DNA of 64,000 nt, from NCBI GenBank assembly GCA_003963145.1, contig RXJJ01000012.1, forward strand, positions 62,001 through 126,000, read 5' to 3'. This DNA comes from Bradyrhizobiaceae bacterium. GTDB taxonomy: Bacteria; Pseudomonadota; Alphaproteobacteria; Rhizobiales; Xanthobacteraceae. Positions 8,216-16,589 of the stretch are shown here, piece after piece. Each line of letters opens with the position of its first letter. Position 1 is the first letter of the stretch. A program made the translations under genes and the position numbers. The notes below the pieces were generated by a model. It had not been told where the DNA came from. It ran no database searches and saw only the letters and a list, made by a program, of their open reading frames with translations.

Positions 8216-9220
8216 ATGTTCAAACGCATCGGATTGATTGCAGGAGCCTTCGGTATTGTGGCGATGCTGAGCGGCGCGGCGCATGCCGAGGTCGATACGG
8301 TTCGCATCGCCAAGCAATACGGTATTTCCTATCTGCCCCTGACGATGATGGAGGAGCAGAAGCTTCTCGAAAAGCACGCCAAGGCCGAGGGCCTTGATCT
8401 GAAGGTGGAATGGCTGCGGTTCAGCGCCGGCACCGGCATGAACGAGGCGCTGTTGTCCGGCAATCTCGATCTGGCCGGAGGCGGCGTCGGTCCGCTTCTG
8501 ACGATCTGGGGCAAGACGCAGAACAATTACAAGGTGAAGGGCGTGGCCGCGCTGAATGCGATGCCTCTTTATCTCGTCACCACCAATCCGAAGGTGAAGA
8601 CCATCAAGGACTTTACCGACAAGGACAAGATCGCGCTTCCCGCGGTGAAGAGTTCGATCCAGGCGATCACGCTGCAGATGGCAGCGGAGAAGGCGTTCGG
8701 TGCGGGCCAGCAGGGCAAGCTCGATCCACTGACCGTGTCGATGAGCCATCCCGACGCGATGAGCGCCATGCTTGGCGGTCTGTCCGAGGTGAACTCTCAT
8801 TTCGGTTCGGCGCCCTTCCAGGATATCGAGTTGAAGGATCCGAAGGCGCATCTCGTGCTCAACAGCTATGATGTGCTCGGCGGCCCCCACACCTTCAATT
8901 CGGTCTGGGCGACCAGCAAGTTCGTCGACTCCAATCCGAAAGTGACGAAGGCGTTCGTCGGCGCTCTCGAGGAAGCGATGGCCAATATCAAGGCGGATCC
9001 GGCTGCGGCCGCGGCGATCTGGGTGAAGGCCGAGAACTCGAAGATTTCGGCGGCTGATGCCGAAAAGATCATTCGCGATCCGCAGAACGAGTGGACCACG
9101 ACACCGAAGAAGGTGCTCGTCTATCTCGATTACATGAACCGCGCGGGACTGGTCTCGGCCAAGACGTCCGACTGGAAGGACATCTATTTCGATGCCATCC
9201 ACAACGCCAATGGCAGCTGA
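8216..9220 (+). CDS. NitT/TauT-type periplasmic substrate-binding protein A
   Basis: Predicted protein of 334 residues with a signal peptide (MFKRIGLIAGAFGIVAMLSG, cleavage after AHA). The start at 8216 follows AAGGAGAACGCA. The mature part has the NMT1/SsuA-like pattern 'RIAKQYGISYLPLTMM' and 'LLSGNLDLAGGGVGPLLTIW'. It delivers the substrate to the adjacent permease. Two more binding proteins of the same subgroup lie at 22515 and 23587, sharing the features YLPL near the N-terminus and SYDVLGGP or SYDIIGP near the hinge. Ligand unknown; the enzymes downstream suggest a sulfonated or plain dicarboxylate. Confidence 0.9.
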   Translation: MFKRIGLIAGAFGIVAMLSGAAHAEVDTVRIAKQYGISYLPLTMMEEQKLLEKHAKAEGLDLKVEWLRFSAGTGMNEALLSGNLDLAGGGVGPLLTIWGKTQNNYKVKGVAALNAMPLYLVTTNPKVKTIKDFTDKDKIALPAVKSSIQAITLQMAAEKAFGAGQQGKLDPLTVSMSHPDAMSAMLGGLSEVNSHFGSAPFQDIELKDPKAHLVLNSYDVLGGPHTFNSVWATSKFVDSNPKVTKAFVGALEEAMANIKADPAAAAAIWVKAENSKISAADAEKIIRDPQNEWTTTPKKVLVYLDYMNRAGLVSAKTSDWKDIYFDAIHNANGS

Positions 9221-9240
9221 TCGGATATCCGGCAAGCGTC

Positions 9241-9987
9241 ATGAATGTTCATGCAACCATCGATAGCGGCGTCCCGGCGGGCTCGACCCTGAACGTTCAG
9301 GTCTGGCGGGGCGATCGCGATGGCGGCTTTCAGACGTTTGAAGTCCCCGCGCGGGCCAATCAGACGGTGCTCGATGTCGTCACCGAAATTCAGCGGACGC
9401 AGGATGCGACGCTGTCCTATCGCTTTGCCTGCCGGGTCGGCATGTGCGGCTCATGCGCCATGGTGGTGAACGGGCGTCCGCGCTGGACGTGTCGGACCCG
9501 TGTGGATCAGCTGGAGAGCGGACCACTGAAACTGGAGCCGCTCCGCAATCTGCCGATCGTGAAGGATCTCGCGGTCGACATGGAGCCATTTTTCAATAAA
9601 TGGCGCGACGCGCACGGCTATTTCGAGCCCGGCGAGAATCCGCCCGAGGACTTTGCACGGGTCGAGCCGGCCTCGCGCGAGCGGCAGGCCGTCGATGAGA
9701 GCATCGAGTGCATCAATTGCGGAATCTGTTATTCGGCCTGCGATGTCGTGTCGTGGAACGAGTCCTATCTCGGTCCGGCGGCGCTCAATCGCGCCTGGAC
9801 GCTGGTGAACGACATTCGCGACCGGGGGCAGGATGAACGGTTGACCGCGGTGACGGGTGACGCCGGCTGCCATTCCTGCCACAGCCACATGAGCTGCACT
9901 GAATTCTGCCCGAAGCATCTCTCGCCGACCTATTCGATCGCCGGGTTGAAACGGGCGACCTCCAACAGGTTGTGGAGGCGGCGATGA
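9241..9987 (+). CDS. Succinate dehydrogenase/fumarate reductase-like iron-sulfur subunit
   Basis: Predicted protein of 248 residues from ATG 9241. All cluster ligands of SdhB/FrdB are visible: [2Fe-2S] at C64, C69, C72 and C84; C157, C160, C163 and C167 in ECINCGICYSAC; and C213, C219 and C223 in CHSHMSCTEFCPK for the [4Fe-4S] and [3Fe-4S] clusters. It passes electrons from the flavoprotein (encoded at 12154) to the membrane anchor. Its stop overlaps the next start (ATGA). The gene order B-C-D-hydratase-A is unlike the usual sdhCDAB, suggesting a specialised complex and not the housekeeping TCA enzyme. Confidence 0.88.
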   Translation: MNVHATIDSGVPAGSTLNVQVWRGDRDGGFQTFEVPARANQTVLDVVTEIQRTQDATLSYRFACRVGMCGSCAMVVNGRPRWTCRTRVDQLESGPLKLEPLRNLPIVKDLAVDMEPFFNKWRDAHGYFEPGENPPEDFARVEPASRERQAVDESIECINCGICYSACDVVSWNESYLGPAALNRAWTLVNDIRDRGQDERLTAVTGDAGCHSCHSHMSCTEFCPKHLSPTYSIAGLKRATSNRLWRRR

Positions 9988-10316
9988 ATCCGGTTCTCTA
10001 TCTCGCCCAGCGCGGCACCGCCTTCATTCTCGCCTTCGCGGTCACGGTCCATCTGCTGACCATTTTATACGCCGTTCGCGGCGGCCTGACCGCGGGCGAT
10101 ATTCTGGCGCGGACGCACGGCAACCGTGGCTTTCTGGCGTTCTACCTCGTGTTCGTCCTTGCCGCTGCGATTCACGCGCCGATCGGTCTTCGCGCGGTGC
10201 TGCGCGAATGGGCGCACTGGCGCGGACGCTCGCTCGATGTTGCGCTGATTGCGTTTTCCGCCGCCCTGATCGTTCTCGGTGTGAGGGCCGCGCTCGCGGT
10301 GTACGGCGCATGGTGA
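9984..10316 (+). CDS. SDH/FRD-like membrane anchor subunit 1
   Basis: A 110-residue protein with three hydrophobic segments (residues about 10-32, 48-70 and 85-107). The histidine-bearing segments AVTVHLLTILYAV and AAAIHAPIGLRAV resemble the heme-ligating helices of SdhC/FrdC. The start at 9984 overlaps the stop of the iron-sulfur subunit and its own stop overlaps the next start, so the B, C and D subunits are translationally coupled. It should anchor the complex in the inner membrane and take electrons to quinone. Confidence 0.75.
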   Translation: MNPVLYLAQRGTAFILAFAVTVHLLTILYAVRGGLTAGDILARTHGNRGFLAFYLVFVLAAAIHAPIGLRAVLREWAHWRGRSLDVALIAFSAALIVLGVRAALAVYGAW

Positions 10317-10651
10317 GCAACGCGCATCTCAAGCCCGGCTTCATCGCCGCTATTGTGCACCGGCTGTCCGGCGTGGCGCTGGCGATCTTCCTGCCGATGC
10401 ATTTCATCGCGCTGGGCACTGCCCTTGGCGGCGCGGACCAGCTGCAGAGCTTTCTGGTGCTGACTCACTCCTGGTTCGTGCGTGTCGCCGAATGGGGGCT
10501 GGTGAGCGCGCTGGCGGTTCATATGGCGCTGGGCCTGCGCGTTCTCGCGATCGAATGGCTCGCGGTGCGCGAGCGCAGCGCTGTCGTGGTTTCGACCTGT
10601 GTCGCGGCGTCCGCCGCGATCGGAATCTTATTCGCATTGAACGGGATGTAG
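10310..10651 (+). CDS. SDH/FRD-like cytochrome b anchor subunit 2
   Basis: A 113-residue protein with three membrane helices. It shows the SdhC signature 'HRLSGVALAIFLPMHFIAL' and, in helix two, 'ALAVHMALGLRVL', which would supply the quinone-site serine/arginine and heme histidines. The start at 10310 (ATGGTGAGC) overlaps the previous stop. With the subunit at 9984 it forms the two-protein membrane domain of the SDH-like complex. Confidence 0.8.
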   Translation: MVSNAHLKPGFIAAIVHRLSGVALAIFLPMHFIALGTALGGADQLQSFLVLTHSWFVRVAEWGLVSALAVHMALGLRVLAIEWLAVRERSAVVVSTCVAASAAIGILFALNGM

Positions 10652-10655
10652 CGTC

Positions 10656-11531
10656 ATGCAGATCGACATGCACGAAGTGGAAGAGGTCTGTAAAACGCTT
10701 TACGTCCAGGCGCTGAAAGTCCTGCCGGACGACATCAAGGCCGGCTTTAGGGAGCTTGTCCGCACCGAGACCAACGCCACCGGCCGCACCATTCTCGACA
10801 CCATGGTTGAGAACATCGCCGTTGCGGAGCGTACCAACAACATCCTTTGTCAGGATACCGGCATCCCGATCTATAATGTGCTGATCGGGCGGGGCGTCGC
10901 ATTCGACGGCACCCAGCTGAAAGACGCGATCCGCAAGGGCTGCGAACGCGCCACCACGGAGTGTTCGCTGCGCTCGTCGGTCGTGCATCCAATCACGCGC
11001 AAGAACAACCAGACATCGAGCGGAATACGGGTTCCGATCATCCATGTCGATTTCGACGAGCGGCCCGAGACCGTTTCCATTGAAATGATTCCGAAAGGAT
11101 CGGGCTCGGAAAACGGTTCGTTCCTGAAAATGTTGCTGCCGTCCGACGGCATCAAGGCGGTGAAGGCGTTCGTGATCGACCGCGTGATCGAGCTCGGCGG
11201 ACGTGTCTGTCCGCCGACCATCGTGGGCGTCGGCATCGGCGGCACCTCGGACCTTTGCATGCATCTCGCCAAGATCGCCGCGACGCGGCCGCTCGGTTCG
11301 AAATGTCCCGACGAGGAGGGCGCCAGGATCGAGGCGGAACTGTCGCGGGCCGTCAATGAACTCGGCATCGGCCCGCAGGGGCTTGGCGGGCGTTCGACAA
11401 GCTTTGCCGTGCATGTCGAGGTTGCAGCCACCCACATCACCCAGAATCCGGTGGCGGTTAACATCCAGTGCCATTCGGCACGGCGCGCGCGGGCGACAAT
11501 CACGCCCGGCGGCATCACATTTTCGGCGTGA
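10656..11531 (+). CDS. Class I fumarase/tartrate dehydratase-like alpha subunit
   Basis: Predicted protein of 291 residues, the size of TtdA or the alpha part of two-subunit class I fumarases. Three cysteines with the spacing expected for the [4Fe-4S] cluster are present: C65 in CQDTGIP, C185 in VCPPTIVGVGIGG and C272 in QCHSARRA. The family adds or removes water on C4 dicarboxylates (fumarate/malate, tartrate/oxaloacetate, mesaconate). It starts 4 bases after the anchor gene and is followed by its beta subunit. Being inside an SDH-like operon, it probably hydrates the unsaturated product of that complex. Confidence 0.87.
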   Translation: MQIDMHEVEEVCKTLYVQALKVLPDDIKAGFRELVRTETNATGRTILDTMVENIAVAERTNNILCQDTGIPIYNVLIGRGVAFDGTQLKDAIRKGCERATTECSLRSSVVHPITRKNNQTSSGIRVPIIHVDFDERPETVSIEMIPKGSGSENGSFLKMLLPSDGIKAVKAFVIDRVIELGGRVCPPTIVGVGIGGTSDLCMHLAKIAATRPLGSKCPDEEGARIEAELSRAVNELGIGPQGLGGRSTSFAVHVEVAATHITQNPVAVNIQCHSARRARATITPGGITFSA

Positions 11532-11540
11532 GGTTCGATC

Positions 11541-12149
11541 ATGGCGCATCATGTTCTGCAAATGCCGATCAGCGAGGAGCAGGTCCGCAGCCTGAGGGTC
11601 GGCGACACGGTCACGCTCGAGCAGACTTTGTACGGCATCCGTGACGCGACCCTGATCCACATGTTCGACAAGGGGCGGCCGACGAAATTCGATCTCGAAG
11701 GCCATGCCGTGATTCATACCGCGCCGAACGTTCACCGGGTGCCTCCGTCGAATGCGGCGCCGGTCGGATATGCGCCGTTTTGCATCGGCACGACGACGTC
11801 CATGCGTATGGAAAGATTCACGCATGACCTGATGCAGCGCGAAGGCGTGCGCGTCATCATCGGCAAGGGCGGCATGGGACCGGATACGCTGGCGGCGTTC
11901 GCCGAATTCGGCGGCGCCTATCTCGCGGTTGTCGGCGGCGCTGCCGCGCTGGAGACGACGTGGATCGAACAGGTCGTCGATATCGATATGGAAGATTTGC
12001 TTCCCGAGAGTCTCTGGAAATTCCAGATCAGCGGTTTCGGGCCGCTGCTTGTCAGCATGGATTCGCATGGCGGATCGCTGTTCGCCGAGATTCAGAAGGA
12101 TGTCGCGAGCCGGCGCGACGAAATTCTCAAAAGCATCGGGGCGGCGTGA
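11541..12149 (+). CDS. Class I fumarase/tartrate dehydratase-like beta subunit
   Basis: Predicted protein of 202 residues, matching TtdB or the beta part of class I fumarases. Family features include LRVGDTVTLEQTLYGIRDATLIHM, the substrate-loop region VIHTAPNVHRVPPSNAAPVGYAPFCIGTTTSMRM and the 'IGKGGMG' loop. It forms the swivelling domain that closes over the iron-sulfur active site of the alpha subunit. It lies 9 bases after the alpha gene and 4 bases before the flavoprotein gene. Confidence 0.87.
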   Translation: MAHHVLQMPISEEQVRSLRVGDTVTLEQTLYGIRDATLIHMFDKGRPTKFDLEGHAVIHTAPNVHRVPPSNAAPVGYAPFCIGTTTSMRMERFTHDLMQREGVRVIIGKGGMGPDTLAAFAEFGGAYLAVVGGAAALETTWIEQVVDIDMEDLLPESLWKFQISGFGPLLVSMDSHGGSLFAEIQKDVASRRDEILKSIGAA

Positions 12150-12153
12150 GACA

Positions 12154-13881
12154 ATGGCGCTGCGCGACATCAAGACCGATATTCTGATTTTGGGCTCGGG
12201 CGGGGCGGGGCTATTCGCGGCCCTGCACGCAAAGAAGACCGCGCCGCAGCTTGATGTGACGGTCGCCGTCAAGGGCCTGCTCGGCAAATGCGGCTGCACG
12301 CGGATGGTGCAGGGCGGTTACAACGTCGCGCTTGCGCCGGGCGATTCCACCGAGCGTCATTTCATGGATACGATCGAGGGAGGCAAGTGGCTCAACGATC
12401 AGGACCTCGCCTGGAAGCTCGTTACCGAAGCGCAGGTGCGTATTCGCGAGCTTGAAAACGAACTCGGCTGCTTCTTCGACCGTAATCCGGACGGCACCGT
12501 TCACCAGAAGGCCTTCGCGGGGCAGACTTTCGACCGCACCGTGCACAAGGGCGATCTGACGGGCATCGAAATCATCAACCGGCTGTCCGAGCAGGTCTGG
12601 CGGCGCGATGTGCGGCGGATGGAGGATCATCGCGCGCTCGATCTCATTCCGGCGGCGGACGGATCGGGCCTCGCGGGCGTGCTTATGCTGGACATGCGTA
12701 CCGGCGAGCCGGTGCTGGTGCGGGCGAAAGCGACTCTGCTGGCTACCGGCGGCGGCCCGACGATGTACAAATACCATACGCCGTCGGGCGAAAAGACCTG
12801 CGACGGCCTCGCCATGGCGCTGCGCGCCGGTCTTTCGCTTCGCGATCTTGAAATGGTGCAATTCCATCCCACCGGCCTGCTGGCGGGGCCGGGCACGCGC
12901 ATGACCGGCACGGTCCTCGAGGAGGGCCTGCGCGGCGCGGGCGGACAATTGCTGGATTCGCGCGGCGAACGCTTCATGTTCGATTATGACGAGCGCGGCG
13001 AGCGTGCCACGCGCGACATCGTCAGCCGTTCGATCATGTACCAGATCCGCAAGGGCTTCTCGACGAAGAACGGCGGCGTTCATATCAAGATGAGTCACCT
13101 CGGGCCGGACAACGTGCGCCGCGCGTTCAAGGGCATGGTGGAGCGCTGCGCCGATTGCGGCTTCGATCTCGCTGGCGGTCTCGTCGAGGTGATCCCGACC
13201 GCGCATTACATGATGGGCGGCGTAATGTTCGATCTCGACTGCCGCACCTCGATGCCGCGGCTCTACGCGGCCGGCGAGGATACCGGCGGCGTGCATGGCG
13301 CCAATCGGCTCGGCGGCAACGGCGTCGCCAATTCGACGGTGTTCGGCGGCATCGCGGGTTCGTCGATGGCGCGTGCCATTCTCAATGACAAGACATTTTC
13401 GGAGCCGGATACAGCCATCATGCAGCGCTCGCTCGATCGGGCTTTCGCGCCGCTCGGCAGGCCGTCCGGCGATCTTGCCGGAATGCGCGAAACGCTGATG
13501 GACGTCATGTGGAACGATGTCGGCATTTTGCGAAGCGCGGAAGGACTCGGGCGCGGCGCGGATGTTCTCGATGGTCTGGCCCGGCAAGTCGAGCAGAGCG
13601 GGGTGGCCGACGGCGACCGCCGTTACAACCTGACCTGGATGGACCGCCTCAATCTGGAAAACCTCGTGCTGGTCAGCCGTGCGATCTGCGCCGCCGCGAC
13701 GGCACGCATCGATAGCCGCGGCGCGCATTTCCGCGAGGATCATCCAACGGCATCGGATCTGGCGACCTCACGCTACACCGTGGTCCGGATGGAGGGCGAC
13801 GCCATCGATATCGGTACCGCGCCGGTCGCCTTCACCCGCGTCCGGCCCGGCGAAACGCTGCTGCGGGAGGCCGCCGCATAG
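12154..13881 (+). CDS. SDH/FRD/aspartate-oxidase-like flavoprotein subunit
   Basis: Predicted protein of 575 residues, start ATG 12154. FAD-binding motif ILGSGGAGLFAALHA lies near residue 12. Residues that bind and activate the dicarboxylate in SDH/FRD are recognisable: H238 in FHPTG, E257 in LEEGLRG, R287 in ERATRDIVSRS, H351 in HYMMGG and R385 in NRLGGNG. The position that carries the covalent FAD-histidine in SdhA/FrdA is C48 (GCTRMVQGG), so flavin is probably bound non-covalently, as in L-aspartate oxidase. It should oxidise a succinate-like diacid and pass electrons to the iron-sulfur subunit at 9241. Ordinary succinate dehydrogenase is unlikely. Confidence 0.85.
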   Translation: MALRDIKTDILILGSGGAGLFAALHAKKTAPQLDVTVAVKGLLGKCGCTRMVQGGYNVALAPGDSTERHFMDTIEGGKWLNDQDLAWKLVTEAQVRIRELENELGCFFDRNPDGTVHQKAFAGQTFDRTVHKGDLTGIEIINRLSEQVWRRDVRRMEDHRALDLIPAADGSGLAGVLMLDMRTGEPVLVRAKATLLATGGGPTMYKYHTPSGEKTCDGLAMALRAGLSLRDLEMVQFHPTGLLAGPGTRMTGTVLEEGLRGAGGQLLDSRGERFMFDYDERGERATRDIVSRSIMYQIRKGFSTKNGGVHIKMSHLGPDNVRRAFKGMVERCADCGFDLAGGLVEVIPTAHYMMGGVMFDLDCRTSMPRLYAAGEDTGGVHGANRLGGNGVANSTVFGGIAGSSMARAILNDKTFSEPDTAIMQRSLDRAFAPLGRPSGDLAGMRETLMDVMWNDVGILRSAEGLGRGADVLDGLARQVEQSGVADGDRRYNLTWMDRLNLENLVLVSRAICAAATARIDSRGAHFREDHPTASDLATSRYTVVRMEGDAIDIGTAPVAFTRVRPGETLLREAAA

Positions 13882-13892
13882 GTGCTCTGCGC

Positions 13893-13920
13893 TTGACTGT
13901 TCTATCTATTGTCTTATACA
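13893..13920 (+). promoter_or_regulatory. Sigma-70-type promoter for suyAB-slcC-comC
   Basis: TTGACT at 13893-13898 and TATACA at 13915-13920 are separated by 16 bases, a good housekeeping promoter 45 bases before the suyA start at 13965. The -10 box lies inside the palindrome 13911-13924, so a bound regulator would block it directly. Confidence 0.65.
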
Positions 13921-13924
13921 AGAC
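13911..13924. promoter_or_regulatory. Candidate GntR operator before suyA
   Basis: Palindrome GTCTTATACAAGAC with 5-base arms GTCTT and AAGAC. It nearly matches the core of the site at 6215-6228 and overlaps the -10 box, consistent with repression by the GntR/HutC protein encoded at 17708. Confidence 0.65.
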
Positions 13925-13964
13925 TGCGACTGTTCCACCAGACCATAACGACCGGGAGACCAAC

Positions 13965-14303
13965 ATGAACGCTCCAGTTGCCGCGCCCAAAGCCCCGCCA
14001 AAGGCCGCAACGAACTCGAAGGTGCCGCACGTGCTTGCGCATAGTCCGAAGGACAATGTCGCGGTCGTCGTGGTCGAGGACCTGAAAGCCGGCACCCAGG
14101 CTTTCGGAGTCGTCACCGAGAACGACACCACCTTCAACGTTGACGTGAAGGACGACATTCCGATTGGCCATAAGGTCGCGCTGATCGACCTGAAGAAGGG
14201 CGACACCGTGATCAAGTACGGCCAGGACGTCGGCAAAATGGTCGGCGACGCTCCGAAGGGCCGTCACGTCCATATCCACAATCACAAGACCAAGCGTTGG
14301 TGA
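13965..14303 (+). CDS. suyA: Sulfolactate sulfo-lyase small subunit-like (SAF domain)
   Basis: Predicted protein of 112 residues from ATG 13965, preceded by CGGGAG. After a lysine/alanine/proline-rich N-terminal extension of about 20 residues comes a SAF domain ([41 protein letters not shown]) ending [12 protein letters not shown]. Small SAF subunits pair with a UxaA-type large subunit in altronate dehydratase and in (2R)-sulfolactate sulfo-lyase. The split-gene arrangement and the two downstream dehydrogenases favour SuyA, which with SuyB converts sulfolactate to pyruvate and sulfite. Other UxaA-family dehydratases remain possible. Confidence 0.7.
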   Translation: MNAPVAAPKAPPKAATNSKVPHVLAHSPKDNVAVVVVEDLKAGTQAFGVVTENDTTFNVDVKDDIPIGHKVALIDLKKGDTVIKYGQDVGKMVGDAPKGRHVHIHNHKTKRW

Positions 14304-14310
14304 GGTTCAC

Positions 14311-15582
14311 ATGTCGCTGAGCAATATCGTTGAAATGAAGTCGCCTTTCGTCGGAGGCGCAACGGATCAGTTGACGACGAAGAACCTTCCCGGCACCCGC
14401 GCCTCGAAGGATTTCAAGAACGCGAAATTCTGGGGCTGGCGACGCGAAAACGGCCGTGTCGGCGTCCGCAACCATGTCCTCATTCTTCCGCTCGACGATC
14501 TGTCGAACGCCGCGTGCGAAGCGGTCGCCAACAACATCAAGGGCACCATCGCCATTCCGCATTCCTACGGCCGTCTGCAGTTTGGCGAGGACCTCGAGGT
14601 TCATTTCCGTACCCTGATCGGGACCGGTTCGAATCCGAACGTCGCCGCCGTGGTCGTCATCGGCATCGAGGAAGGCTGGACCAGCCGCGTGGTCGAGGGC
14701 ATCGCCAAGACAGGCAAGCCGGTTGTCGGTTTCGGCATCGAAACCCATGGCGACATCAACACCATCTCGCGCGCCAGCTATCAGGCCAAGCGCTTCGTGC
14801 AATGGGCGACCGAACTCGAGCGCGAGCTGTGCCCGATCTCGGATCTGTGGGTCTCGACCAAATGCGGCGAGTCCGACACCACCACCGGCCTGTCGTCTTG
14901 CCCGACCGTCGGCAACATGTACGACAAGCTGATCCCGCACGGCATTTACGGTGTGTTCGGCGAGACGTCGGAAATCACCGGCGCCGAGCATCTGTGCAAG
15001 GAGCGGGCGGCGTCGCCGGCGATCGCCGACAAATGGTATAAGATGTGGAAGGCGTACCAGGACGACGTCATCGAGGCCCACAAGACCGACGACCTGTCCG
15101 ATTCCCAGCCGACCAAGGGCAACATCGTTGGCGGTCTGTCGAGCATCGAGGAGAAGGCGCTCGGCAACCTGGAGAAGATCGGCCACAAGTCGAAATTCAT
15201 CGATGCGCTGGAGCCGGCGGAAGCGCCGGCCAAGGGGCCGGGACTTTATTATATGGACACGTCGTCGGCCGCGGCTGAATGCGTAACCCTGATGGCCGCC
15301 GCCGGTTATGTGGTTCACACGTTCCCCACCGGGCAGGGCAATGTCATCGGCAATCCGATCATCCCGGTGATCAAGATCAGCGGCAATCCGAAGACCGTGC
15401 GGACGATGGGCGAGCATATCGACGTCGACGTGACGGGCGTGCTCCGCCGCGACATGACCCTCGATCAGGCGGGCGATGCGCTGATTGACATGATCGTGCG
15501 CACGGCAAACGGCCGACTGACGGCGGCGGAATCGCTTGGGCATCGCGAATTCTCGCTAACCAAGCTTTATCGCAGCGCGTAA
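14311..15582 (+). CDS. suyB: Sulfolactate sulfo-lyase large subunit-like (UxaA family)
   Basis: Predicted protein of 423 residues. UxaA-family marks are [20 protein letters not shown] near residue 44, a conserved cysteine-containing segment [39 protein letters not shown] and a C-terminal [15 protein letters not shown]. These enzymes use an iron centre to eliminate water or, in SuyB, sulfite from a 2-hydroxy acid. The segment [22 protein letters not shown] agrees with my memory of SuyB sequences, but no alignment was run. It is 7 bases after suyA. The true substrate could be sulfolactate or a larger relative such as sulfomalate. Confidence 0.72.
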   Translation: MSLSNIVEMKSPFVGGATDQLTTKNLPGTRASKDFKNAKFWGWRRENGRVGVRNHVLILPLDDLSNAACEAVANNIKGTIAIPHSYGRLQFGEDLEVHFRTLIGTGSNPNVAAVVVIGIEEGWTSRVVEGIAKTGKPVVGFGIETHGDINTISRASYQAKRFVQWATELERELCPISDLWVSTKCGESDTTTGLSSCPTVGNMYDKLIPHGIYGVFGETSEITGAEHLCKERAASPAIADKWYKMWKAYQDDVIEAHKTDDLSDSQPTKGNIVGGLSSIEEKALGNLEKIGHKSKFIDALEPAEAPAKGPGLYYMDTSSAAAECVTLMAAAGYVVHTFPTGQGNVIGNPIIPVIKISGNPKTVRTMGEHIDVDVTGVLRRDMTLDQAGDALIDMIVRTANGRLTAAESLGHREFSLTKLYRSA

Positions 15583-15589
15583 ATCCAGC

Positions 15590-15611
15590 GGGCGGCACTC
15601 ACCTGCCGCCC
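15590..15611 (+). other. Hairpin between suyB and slcC
   Basis: Perfect 8-base stem GGGCGGCA/TGCCGCCC with a 6-base loop, 7 bases after the suyB stop. No T-run follows, so it is more likely an RNA-stability or processing element, or a weak attenuator, than a full terminator before slcC. Confidence 0.45.
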
Positions 15612-15662
15612 GTTCGTCTGAACGAGAAGAGCCGGGCAACGGTTCGCGGAGTTTGAGGGCGC

Positions 15663-16589
15663 GTGTCGGACATCGTCATTTGCGAATTCATGGACGAGGA
15701 GGCGATCACGCAGGGGCTGAGCGGATTCGACTGTTTCTACGATCCGGGCCTCGTCGATCGTCCTGACGAACTGAAAACGCGCGTCAAGAATGCGCGTGCG
15801 CTCATCGTTCGCAACCGGACGCAGGTGCGTGGGCCGCTGCTCGAGGCCGCGAGCGGTCTGCGCGCGGTCGGGCGGCTCGGCGTCGGTCTGGACAATATCG
15901 ATCTTGCAGCCTGCAAGGCGCGCAATATCGCGGTGCTGCCGGCGTCGGGCGCGAACGATCTGTCGGTTGCCGAATATGTGATCTGCACCGCGATGCTGCT
16001 GCTGCGCGGCGCCTATGGCGCATCGCCCGACGTCGCCGCCGGAAAATGGCCGCGCAACGCGCTGATCGGCCGCGAAATGGCCGGGAAGGTCATCGGCCTC
16101 GTCGGGTTCGGATCGATTGCCCGGCTGACGGCGAAGCTCGCTAGCGCGATGGGAATGCAGGTGATCGCGTCGGATCCGTTCGCCAAGGATGACGTGTTCA
16201 GGGCCGCAAACGTGCGCCGGGAGACGCTGGATAATCTGCTGTCGCTCGCTGATGTCGTCAGCCTTCACGTTCCCCTGACGGACGAGACGAGAAACATGAT
16301 CGGCACCGCCGCTCTGTCGCGCATGCGCCCGGACGCCATCCTCATCAACGCCGCGCGCGGCGGTGTGGTGGATGAAGCCGCGCTGGCGCAGGCCCTGGCG
16401 ATCAGGAAGCTGGGCGGAGCCGCGCTGGACGTGTTCACGGAGGAGCCGCTCGGCGCGGACAAGGGCGGCATCTTCGCCGGCTTGCCCAATGTGATCCTCA
16501 CGCCGCATATTGCCGGTGTCACCGATGAATCCAACACCAGGGTCTCGTGGGTCACGGTCGAGAATGTAAAACGGGTTCTGTCATCATGA
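15663..16589 (+). CDS. slcC: D-2-hydroxyacid dehydrogenase, (S)-sulfolactate dehydrogenase-like
   Basis: Predicted protein of 308 residues starting at GTG 15663, of the D-3-phosphoglycerate dehydrogenase family. The NAD-binding loop is VGFGSIA (147-153) and the catalytic triad residues are R232 (NAARGG), E261 (DVFTEEP) and H282 (TPHIAG). In Chromohalobacter and Roseovarius a member of this family, SlcC, oxidises (S)-sulfolactate to sulfopyruvate, and with ComC it racemises sulfolactate for SuyAB. The same three families are contiguous here. The next gene overlaps its stop (ATGA). The identity of the hydroxyacid is inferred from context only. Confidence 0.7.
   Translation: MSDIVICEFMDEEAITQGLSGFDCFYDPGLVDRPDELKTRVKNARALIVRNRTQVRGPLLEAASGLRAVGRLGVGLDNIDLAACKARNIAVLPASGANDLSVAEYVICTAMLLLRGAYGASPDVAAGKWPRNALIGREMAGKVIGLVGFGSIARLTAKLASAMGMQVIASDPFAKDDVFRAANVRRETLDNLLSLADVVSLHVPLTDETRNMIGTAALSRMRPDAILINAARGGVVDEAALAQALAIRKLGGAALDVFTEEPLGADKGGIFAGLPNVILTPHIAGVTDESNTRVSWVTVENVKRVLSS

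Noticed and set aside
9241-13881. Housekeeping succinate dehydrogenase and fumarase
   Set aside because: Gene order differs from sdhCDAB, the flavoprotein lacks the covalent FAD histidine, the hydratase is of the split class I type and the genes share an operon with a specialised importer.
13965-15582. Altronate dehydratase (UxaA)
   Set aside because: Not fully excluded, but no uronate genes are nearby, the SAF domain is a separate protein, and SlcC- and ComC-like genes follow directly, which fits sulfo-lyase better.
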